Origin: Bacteroidaceae bacterium
GTDB taxonomy: Bacteria > Bacteroidota > Bacteroidia > Bacteroidales > Bacteroidaceae
Length of the DNA stretch: 5,214 nucleotides
Assembly: GCA_017466965.1 (NCBI GenBank)
Contig: JAFTTD010000254.1
Location: forward strand, 1 to 5,214
Direction: 5' to 3'
Shown piece after piece: positions 1 to 5,214 of the stretch. The notes under the pieces were generated by a model. It saw nothing but the letters and a program-made list of their open reading frames with translations, ran no database searches and was not told the origin of the DNA. Position numbers and translations under genes: made by a program. Each line of letters begins with the position of its first letter. The first letter of the stretch is position 1.

Positions 1-59
1 ATTCTTTCTTGAAGATGATTTTTTTTGAGACATAAAAGAAAAGATTAACAAATAATAGC

Positions 60-67
60 TATATTTG
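60..67 (+). promoter_or_regulatory. Putative Bacteroidota-type -7 promoter element
   Basis: The octamer TATATTTG matches the Bacteroidota primary sigma -7 consensus TAnnTTTG exactly and is followed by C, as is common. No clear -33 TTTG box lies at the usual 19-21 nt upstream; the nearest TTTG (24-27) is 32 nt away, too far. If the element is used, transcription would start near 72-76 and leave a leader of about 135 nt before the ATG at 209. That leader contains only a weak hairpin (arms about 158-167 and 175-183) and very short ATG-stop runs, and I recognise no riboswitch. The promoter would drive the gene at 209 and probably the PEGA gene behind it. Confidence 0.5.
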
Positions 68-208
68 CGTTGGAATATATAAGGATGTGAATCATTGTGA
101 TGAAATCTTAACTGGTTTGCGTCCGTATGCTCTTTTGAGTGTTTAATCATTTTATCGCATTGTCACAGCTTGTCTGTGTGATGTTATTTTATTATTTTAA
201 AGGGATCA

Positions 209-2146
209 ATGGGAATCTTAACCAAAAAATGTTTTTTTATTTCATTGATGGCGCTTTTGCCATTGATGGCATGTGCTCAGCTTGATAAAAAGAAAGCGAA
301 GGAAGTAGAGAAAATGGAAGCAACCGGTCTTTACCTTATAGGTAGAGGTGTGTCTGCTACTGTCACGCAAGCCAGTGAAATGGCTCTGTCAAATCTTTCA
401 AGTCAGATTTCAACTAATGTGCGTTCTGATTTTGAATATATAATGAGTAAGTAACAGAAAAATGACACTTCGAACTTCAATTCTACTGTTGAGTCAATTG
501 TCAAGACTTATACAAGCACTACTCTTACGGGGGTGAAGGAGATAATTCTGCAGTATAAGCCTGAGGCGCATGTTGTGCGTTACATTAAGTTGGAACAGAT
601 TGATGAGATCTTCAATGAGCGTAGGAAAAAAGCCAAAGATTTTGCGAAGCATGCTCTAACTTACGAAAAAGACCTGAAACTTGCAGATGCATTGACGTAT
701 TATTATTGGGCTTTATCGCTGTTGCGTAGTTGTCCGAGCGGAAATGACTTGAAAATTTCAATGCCCGATTTTACAGAGATGTCGTTGCAACAGTATATTT
801 ATAGCCGTTTCAGGAATATACTTCAAAACACCAATATGAAGGCTACTGCCAAAATAGAGGACAAGGAAGAAGGTACTGTCACTTATACTGTTAATGCGGA
901 ATATGACGGTAAGCCTACAGCAAACTTCGCTTATTCATATTTCAATGGCGAAGAAACTGTTACAACAACATTGCGTGATGGTGTTGGCGACATCACAGTC
1001 CCTTTAAAATTCAAGATGAAGGAACTTGACCTTCGTGCAGTTTATAGCTATGACGATGCTGCAAACGTTGATCGTGAGGTGCGTGATGTGCTTGACAATA
1101 CACCTGAGGCTCCGCTCGACATTGCAGAATTGGAACTTGAAGGCTATAAGAGGCTAAAGTCGGAAGATATAAACAAGGTGGATGCAAAACTGGATTTATC
1201 TAAACATGAAACCGCAGACGTGGTTGTTGAACAGGAAAAATATGATGTCGTTCATTATCTTGATTCGGCAGAGGCTGCTCCGTACGTCCATCTTATGGAG
1301 AAAGTGGAAGTGGCTCTTATGCATCGTGATTACAAGGCTATTCAGGGCGACTTTACTCCTGACGGATATGAGATGTTCAACAAGTTGATTAATTATGGGC
1401 ATGCCAAACTTTTGTCAACAACAGTCTCGGTTAATTTCACCCGTCTCGGCAATGAAATCACTTGCCGCAGTTTCCCTATGAGCTTTACATTCAAGTCAAG
1501 CCGTCATTCATTCACTGAGAATGTGGTTTTCAGAATGAACACCGACTGCAAGATTACTGAAGTTTCCTTTGAATTGGAAAAGGGAGCGATAGAGAACATC
1601 ATGGACGACCCTGAAAAGCAATATACGCAGGAAGCGCGCCAGACATTGGTGAATTTCCTTGAACGATACAGAACTGCTTACGCGCTTAAGGACATTGACT
1701 ATATTGAAAAGATTTTCTCTAACGACGCTCTTATCATTACAGGTCATGTGGTGAAAAGTGCAGGTCCGAGCGATATCAACGTGAAGAACATGAACCACGT
1801 TGAATATACAAGACAGTCAAAGTCTGAATATCTCAGAAAGCTTGAAAGAGTTTTCAATAGCAATGAGTTCATAAATATCCGTTTCGCAAAAAGCATGGCG
1901 GACAAGAATGATGTCAAATACAAATACGGAATGAACATATCCAAGTCGAACGACGGACGTGAAATATATGGAATTCAGATTGAGCAGGATTACTATTCAA
2001 CCAACTATGGCGACCACGGATATTTGTTCCTCTTGCTTGATATGCAGAAAATAAAGGAACCGCTCATTAAGGTGCGTGCATGGCAGCCTGACCTTGACCC
2101 TAACATCAGGGACGGACGTCTTTCTAAGGAAGAATTCCAGTTCTAA
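209..2146 (+). pseudogene. Exported LPP20-like protein with C-terminal NTF2-like regions, interrupted by one in-frame TAA
   Basis: Read through codon 82, this is one 645-codon frame. The ATG at 209 is preceded by AAAGGGA ending 3 nt upstream and opens a signal peptide (KK, a hydrophobic stretch to residue 20, then L-M-A-C at 19-22). This could be a lipobox with Cys22, or a signal peptidase I site before Gln24. Residues about 36-150 resemble the LPP20 lipoprotein family: a G-x-G-V segment near 46, an Ala/Ser-rich helix (AxxxALSNLSSQI), then a strand-rich part. Next come a helical, TPR-like stretch (about 136-175), a beta-sandwich-like stretch (about 209-285), and two alpha+beta regions (about 360-460 and 475-640); the second, beginning LVNFLERYRTAYALKDIDYI, looks NTF2/SnoaL-like. 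The TAA at 452-454 leaves an 81-residue N-terminal piece. The 26 codons from 455 to the next possible start (GTG 533) are open and read as ordinary protein, so two separate genes are unlikely. Family-level assignments are from memory. Molecular function is unknown; an envelope role is inferred from the export signal and neighbours. Confidence 0.75.
452..454 (+). other. In-frame premature TAA (codon 82) in the LPP20-like gene
   Basis: The codons around this point read AGT AAG TAA CAG AAA. Both sides are in the same frame, and the protein on each side fits one LPP20-like domain, so the event is a base substitution rather than an indel. Single-base precursors include TAT/TAC (Tyr), CAA (Gln), AAA (Lys), GAA (Glu), TCA (Ser) and TTA (Leu). 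TAA also ends this gene (2144-2146) and the PEGA gene (3503-3505), so TAA is not generally reassigned here. Confidence 0.85.
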
Positions 2147-2185
2147 GAATTATAACAAATCGATATTAACATAAAAACTGAAAAT

Positions 2186-3505
2186 ATGAAGAAGCAAGCA
2201 TTTGCCAAGAGATTCTCAGCTTTGGTTTTGACTTTCTTTGTCGCAACATTGGCGGCAATGGCGCAGAAACAGATGGAAATCGTTGATTTCGCAAAAGATC
2301 CTAACGACCTCAGGGCAACAAAGAAGGACCCGAATGGAAACTATTGCGCAATGATTATTGTTGAAACAAACCTCACAGACTTGAAGTTTTCTGGATCAGG
2401 TGGTGGAGTTGTAGGAACAGAAACAGATCCTAACTATCCAGGAGAAGTGTGGGTGTATGTTTCTGAAGGAGCAACAATGCTCTCAATCAACCATCAGGAA
2501 TACACTCCGATTCGCTATACTTACCCTATAGCGATAGAAGGACGAACTGTTTATCGTGCTAAGTTGAAGGCTGAGACTGAAAGAGGAGAAATTCAGAATC
2601 CGCTTCTTATCATACACGTTGAGCCACGCAATGCAAAGCTTTTCATTGACAACGAAGAGGTTGAAGTGAAGGATGGTTCTGCTACATTGTCAATCAGCAA
2701 GGGAAGACACATTTTCAGAGCAGAGGCTGATGATTATGAAATTGCTTCAGGAGTAGTGGAACTGGCAGATGAGACCGTAACACGTACTGTCACTCTTAAG
2801 CCTAAGTTCGGATACCTTGATGTCTTCTCACTTCCTGAAGAGGGTGCAAGCGTATTTGTAAACGGCGATTCAATAGGTGTGACACCAATACGCCAGCACA
2901 GACTCCCTATTGACACTTACGATATTCAGCTGAAGAAGGATTTCTTCTTTACAGTTGATTCATTGGCAACAATTACTTCCGGTGCTACAACAAGCCAGAC
3001 ATATACACTCGTTTCTACAATTGCGCCAGACGAAGGCCGCCGTACTCTCGTATTGCTTGAAGGCGCATTCCATCCTTCACAGACATCATTCGGTGCAATG
3101 GTGGGTATTGTGAACAAGAATGGTGCATACGTAAGATTCCGTAGCGACTTTGGTTCTGCATCAGCAGACCTTGAATGTGATGATACTGGTGTAATTGCTG
3201 GTACTTCAGAGACTCCATATTATACAGGTGCCACTAAGAAAGCGAAGATGGCAATCACAGCCGGTTATCTTCGCAGATTGGCAAAGCCGTTGTATATGTA
3301 TGTGGGTGCAGGTTATGGAACTCGTACGCTCGCATGGGAAATTGTTGGTGGCGACCTCGTGAAGAACACAGACCATTCTACTTCCGGCATAGCAGCAGAA
3401 CTTGGTGCTATAGGACGCTTCGGAAAATTCGCTGTTTCTGCAGGTTTCCAGACAACAGGTTTCAAGTATCATGAAGCAAGTTTCGGACTCGGATTCTTCT
3501 TCTAA
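2186..3505 (+). CDS. PEGA-domain exported protein with C-terminal beta-barrel-like region
   Basis: This is an intact 439-residue protein starting at ATG 2186 in an A-rich leader without a Shine-Dalgarno sequence. A signal peptide (KKQ...KR, hydrophobic 11-24) ends A-M-A before Gln27, a signal peptidase I site. Residues about 27-135 form a strand-rich N-terminal region with a Gly-rich GSGGGVVG turn. Residues about 139-207 (LLIIHVEPRNAKLFIDNEEV start) and 209-278 (GYLDVFSLPEEGASVFVNGD start) are two consecutive PEGA-like repeats; the second has the typical x-V-x-V-N-G-x-x-x-G-x-T-P core. Residues about 285-439 contain alternating hydrophobic strands with Gly/Tyr turns (YMYVGAGYGTR, KFAVSAGFQTTGF) and end FGLGFFF with a terminal Phe, as in outer-membrane barrel proteins. 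PEGA domains are thought to be surface-layer or wall-associated modules; the exact role is unknown. The gene begins 39 nt after the LPP20-like gene with no obvious terminator between, so co-transcription is likely. The domain calls are by eye; the barrel is the less certain part. Confidence 0.85.
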   Translation: MKKQAFAKRFSALVLTFFVATLAAMAQKQMEIVDFAKDPNDLRATKKDPNGNYCAMIIVETNLTDLKFSGSGGGVVGTETDPNYPGEVWVYVSEGATMLSINHQEYTPIRYTYPIAIEGRTVYRAKLKAETERGEIQNPLLIIHVEPRNAKLFIDNEEVEVKDGSATLSISKGRHIFRAEADDYEIASGVVELADETVTRTVTLKPKFGYLDVFSLPEEGASVFVNGDSIGVTPIRQHRLPIDTYDIQLKKDFFFTVDSLATITSGATTSQTYTLVSTIAPDEGRRTLVLLEGAFHPSQTSFGAMVGIVNKNGAYVRFRSDFGSASADLECDDTGVIAGTSETPYYTGATKKAKMAITAGYLRRLAKPLYMYVGAGYGTRTLAWEIVGGDLVKNTDHSTSGIAAELGAIGRFGKFAVSAGFQTTGFKYHEASFGLGFFF

Positions 3506-3525
3506 TCAGAAAAAGTGTGAACTTA

Positions 3526-3537
3526 TTTAATAATGAA
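3526..3537 (+). repeat. 12-bp direct repeat, left copy (TTTAATAATGAA)
   Basis: TTTAATAATGAA here is identical to 3703-3714 and flanks the palindromic element on its left. The pair could be a target-site duplication made when the element inserted. This copy has its own ATG (3533), which opens only a 9-codon frame ending in TAG at 3560-3562, so it is not a plausible gene start. Confidence 0.7.
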
Positions 3538-3561
3538 CTCAACTTTCGCAAGCTCAGTTTA

Positions 3562-3609
3562 GTCAGGTTTTGAGGTTATTAGGTCGCTTCGCCTTAAGGT
3601 TTTAAGGTG
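3562..3609 (+). repeat. Left arm of palindrome: 8-bp tandem units (xxxAGGTT)
   Basis: Six consecutive octamers keep strict 8-bp phase: GTCAGGTT, TTGAGGTT, ATTAGGTC, GCTTCGCC, TTAAGGTT, TTAAGGTG. Five share the AGGT core; the fourth (3586-3593) has diverged or been replaced, yet the period is preserved across it. The units are the reverse complement of those in the right arm at 3643-3680. Confidence 0.75.
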
Positions 3610-3620
3610 CATAATGTTAC

Positions 3621-3631
3621 TTAATAATGAA
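3621..3631 (+). repeat. Internal copy of the direct repeat (TTAATAATGAA)
   Basis: This 11-bp match to the flanking repeats sits in the loop between the palindrome arms. Similarity continues beyond it: TTAATAATGAATTTGAGTAT here resembles TTAATAATGAATAAGTATAT at the start of the downstream gene (3704 onward), allowing a 2-nt gap. Its ATG (3627) opens only five codons before TAA. It looks like a decayed duplicate of the region around the gene start rather than a functional start. Confidence 0.55.
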
Positions 3632-3642
3632 TTTGAGTATAT

Positions 3643-3680
3643 AACCTTATAACCTCATAACCTTAAAACCTTACAACCTA
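3643..3680 (+). repeat. Right arm of palindrome: 8-bp tandem units (AACCTxAx)
   Basis: Four full octamers and a partial one run in perfect phase: AACCTTAT, AACCTCAT, AACCTTAA, AACCTTAC, AACCTA. Only positions 6 and 8 vary, so the AACCT core and its spacing are conserved. The array is the inverted counterpart of the G/T-rich left arm and can pair with it over much of its length. Confidence 0.8.
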
Positions 3681-3702
3681 AGAAGTTGAGCACTTGCGAA
3701 AC

Positions 3703-3714
3703 TTTAATAATGAA
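3703..3714 (+). repeat. 12-bp direct repeat, right copy, containing the start codon of the Fn3 gene
   Basis: TTTAATAATGAA is identical to 3526-3537. The ATG at 3710-3712 inside it is the most likely start of the Fn3 lipoprotein gene. If the repeat is a target-site duplication, the element entered exactly at the start of that gene and rebuilt a usable start codon at its downstream edge. Confidence 0.7.
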
Positions 3715-5107
3715 TAAGTATATGAGAAACTTTAAGTTTTTTATGGGTATAAGCGCATTAGTCGCTATGTCCGTTTTTGTTTCTTGTGAAAAAGATACAG
3801 AACCTACAAACTTTGTTCCTGCATTTTTAACGACTGAAGCTGTTGACGTGACAAGAGACCAGGCAACGGTTGGTGGTGTTGTTACAGTTGGTACAAGTAT
3901 TGTTAAAGAGCAAGGTATTTTATATTCTCAATATGCCAACATGGGTGTTGCAGACACTGTAAAGGTTGCATCACTCAATGCTGACGGCAGCTTTACAGTA
4001 CTGCTTCAGAACCTTCAGGCAGGTGTCAAGTATTATTACTGCACTTACGTAAGCAGTGGCTATAGCCTTGCTAAAGCAGATGTTAAAAGCTTTACTACAG
4101 AAGCAACAAGTACAGCTACATTCGGAAATACAGTTGTATCAAATGTTGCCGCTACATCGTTTGATGTTGAAACAACTATTTTAGATGATGGCGGTAGTGA
4201 TGTAACTTTTAGAGGATTCATCTATAAAGAAGTGCCTGATGCTTCATATACATCCCCCTTTGAATATGAAGAGGAAGGGGTAAGTAGTTCTGACTGGTGT
4301 AAGGCTGATGAGCAAAATCCTAATAAGTTCGCCTTTGCATTCAAGAATATGATTCCAGACAAGTTCTATGCAGTACGTCCTTTTGCAATTACATCAAAAG
4401 GATCTGGTTATGGTGAAGTAAAGGTTGTAAAGACAGAGGCAACTTTAAAACCGGCGCTTTCGTCTATTGTATTGAGCGATACAACAGAAACTGGTGTTAC
4501 AATTTCTGCACGAATCCTTTCAGAAGGTACTGCAGCAGTGACTGAATATGGATTCTGCTATACTAGAGACCAAATAGAACCTACAACAGCACATCTCACT
4601 ATTCCATTCACTGGAACAGCTTCTGATTTTAATGCAAAGCTGACAGGATTGAAAGATGGTGAGACCTATTACATACGTGCATACGCAATCAATGCTAATG
4701 GTACGGCATAGGGTGAGGTGAAAGAGTATAAACCTGAATACAATCCGGACATCATCTATCTTGCAACTGTTGAGTCCTCAGATGTATCAAACCTTTCTGA
4801 AACACAGGCGACGCTCCACGGTAAGATTCTTTCAAACGGTGGTGGAACAATCACTCGATGCGGATTCTGCTGGAGTGCAGATGTGAAGACACCTACTGTA
4901 TATAATCTTAGTCAAGAAGTGCAGCTTAACAGTACTAATGAGTATTCATGCACAATAACCAATCTTGCTGCTAACGTAACATACTACTATCGTTTCTTCG
5001 CAGAAAACGAAACTGGTATCTCTTACAGCGAAACTCGCTCGTTCGTAGCAAAGACGAAGGATACTCCATCAGTTGATGACTTTGAATTCCCGGGAACAGA
5101 CGAATGA
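3710..5107 (+). pseudogene. Lipoprotein with four fibronectin-III-like domains, interrupted by one in-frame TAG
   Basis: Read through codon 334, this is one 465-position frame ending in TGA. I chose ATG 3710 over TTG 3686, which lies inside the palindrome's right end; ATG 3722 is also possible. A lipoprotein signal (KYMRNFK, hydrophobic 10-24) ends V-S-C with Cys26, followed by EKD, so membrane anchoring is expected, perhaps with surface display. Four beta-sandwich repeats follow at about 36-131, 135-244, 247-345 and 348-445. Each ends in a variant of the Fn3-like G-x-x-YYxRxxAxNxxG...F motif: KYYYCTYVSS, KFYAVRPFAITSKGSGYGEV, TYYIRAYAINANGTA, TYYYRFFAENETGISYSE. The C-terminal tail is acidic and short. 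The TAG at 4709-4711 would remove the end of domain three and all of domain four, leaving 333 residues. The part after it (from 4712) is in frame, has no good start of its own and completes the repeat pattern, so it is the same gene. The likely role is a surface adhesion, binding or scaffold protein; the ligand is unknown. Confidence 0.8.
4709..4711 (+). other. In-frame premature TAG (codon 334), probably a former Tyr codon
   Basis: Domain three reads G-T-A-stop-G-E-V-K, while the equivalent place in domain two (about 4402-4425) reads G-S-G-Y-G-E-V-K with codon TAT. This internal alignment indicates that the original residue was Tyr and that a TAT-to-TAG or TAC-to-TAG transversion created the stop. 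None of the three genes in the window ends in TAG (they use TAA, TAA, TGA), but one in-frame TAG in about 1500 codons is too few to argue for a reassigned code. Confidence 0.85.
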
Positions 5108-5129
5108 GAATTAGTATAATCAGATAAAT

Positions 5130-5173
5130 ATATAAAGAGTTTATGGACAAACCTGTCTGTAAACTCTTTATAT
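5130..5173 (+). terminator. Long hairpin downstream of the Fn3 gene, probable terminator
   Basis: Bases 5130-5149 pair with 5154-5173 to give a continuous 20-bp stem with a four-base AACC loop. The outer 14 pairs are perfect Watson-Crick (ATATAAAGAGTTTA), followed by two G-T pairs and four inner pairs (GACA with TGTC). It begins 22 nt after the TGA at 5105-5107. No run of T follows, so it is not a textbook intrinsic terminator. It may end transcription weakly, protect the mRNA 3' end, or serve a converging gene beyond the window. Confidence 0.6.
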
Positions 5174-5214
5174 TGCAATTAGGAATATAATTAACGTGAG
5201 TTCGATATAAGAAA

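Larger units (their letters stand above)
3538..3702. mobile_element. MITE-like imperfect palindrome, no coding capacity
   Basis: This segment of about 165 bp folds on itself over nearly its whole length. The outer ends pair: TTTCGCAAG (3544-3552) is a perfect inverted copy of CTTGCGAAA (3693-3701). After a 2-nt bulge, CTCAGTTT (3553-3560) pairs with AAGTTGAG (3683-3690), using two G-T pairs. Further in, a G/T-rich left arm faces an A/C-rich right arm, both made of 8-bp units. A 12-bp direct repeat lies on either side. Terminal inverted repeats, direct-repeat flanks, small size and lack of an ORF fit a miniature inverted-repeat element or a REP/BIME-like palindrome mobilised in trans. No transposase is in the window. 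It could instead serve as a terminator or mRNA-stability structure between genes 2 and 3. That it is a palindrome is directly visible; mobility is inference. Confidence 0.55.

Noticed and set aside
158..183. Hairpin in the leader of the first gene as a riboswitch or attenuator
   Set aside because: The stem is short and interrupted (CAT and CACA pairing with TGTG and ATG around a small loop), the following T-rich stretch is broken by A, and no known riboswitch core is visible.
533..2146. A separate gene starting at GTG 533
   Set aside because: The GTG is internal to an LPP20-like domain, has no spaced ribosome binding site (GGGG abuts it), would lack a signal peptide, and the 26 codons before it are open in the same frame back to the TAA at 452. 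It is better read as the remainder of the gene starting at 209.
1196..3472. Minus-strand open frames of 60-96 codons within genes 1 and 2
   Set aside because: They lie entirely opposite well-supported coding sequence, have no leader or domain features, and read like the complement of the real proteins.
3562..3680. Octamer arrays as a CRISPR array
   Set aside because: The units are 8 bp, contiguous with no spacers, and arranged as inverted arms; no cas gene is present.
3686..3709. TTG 3686 as the start of the Fn3 lipoprotein
   Set aside because: It would add eight residues encoded by the inverted-repeat end of the palindrome and lengthen the charged part before the signal peptide. ATG 3710 gives a normal lipoprotein signal.
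452..4711. Stop-codon reassignment or pyrrolysine/selenocysteine insertion
   Set aside because: TAA is used as the real terminator of two genes here, only one in-frame TAG is seen, neither stop is TGA, and the protein context at the TAG points to Tyr. Nonsense mutation is simpler.
4718..5107. A separate 129-residue gene starting at GTG 4718
   Set aside because: It begins mid-domain, two codons after the in-frame TAG, and completes the third and fourth Fn3-like repeats of the gene starting at 3710. No signal peptide or leader precedes it.

Overview
This window looks like a chromosomal segment of a Bacteroidota bacterium, most likely a Prevotella- or Bacteroides-like Bacteroidales. The reasons are a match to the Bacteroidota sigma -7 element TAnnTTTG, A/T-rich translation leaders mostly without Shine-Dalgarno sequences, a lipobox ending VSC-EKD, and tandem fibronectin-III-like domains of the kind common in Bacteroidales surface lipoproteins. 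This is inference from style; no taxonomic marker gene is present.

Layout, all on the + strand: (1) 1-208, leader with a good -7 element at 60-67. (2) 209-2146, a large exported protein with an N-terminal LPP20-like region, interrupted by one in-frame TAA at 452-454. (3) 2186-3505, an intact 439-residue exported protein with two PEGA-like domains and a C-terminal beta-strand-rich, barrel-like region; it starts 39 nt after gene 1 and is probably in the same operon. (4) 3506-3709, a non-coding spacer holding a long imperfect palindrome built from 8-bp tandem units, with a 12-bp direct repeat on each side; the right copy of that repeat contains the start codon of the next gene. (5) 3710-5107, a lipoprotein with four Fn3-like domains, interrupted by one in-frame TAG at 4709-4711. 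(6) 5130-5173, a 20-bp-stem hairpin that probably ends transcription.

All three proteins are predicted to be exported, so the locus appears to encode cell-envelope components: a probable lipoprotein with LPP20-like and possibly NTF2-like domains, a PEGA/outer-membrane-type protein, and a surface Fn3 lipoprotein. No enzymatic activity is evident. Two of the three genes carry a single nonsense codon while the reading frame continues undamaged on both sides. This suggests very recent inactivation, strain-level variation, sequence error, or (less likely) readthrough. The other notable object is the MITE-like palindrome between genes 2 and 3.

I see no RNA gene, CRISPR array, transposase gene or phage gene. 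I do not find convincing evidence of a new multi-gene system; the palindromic element and the paired nonsense codons are the items worth following up.
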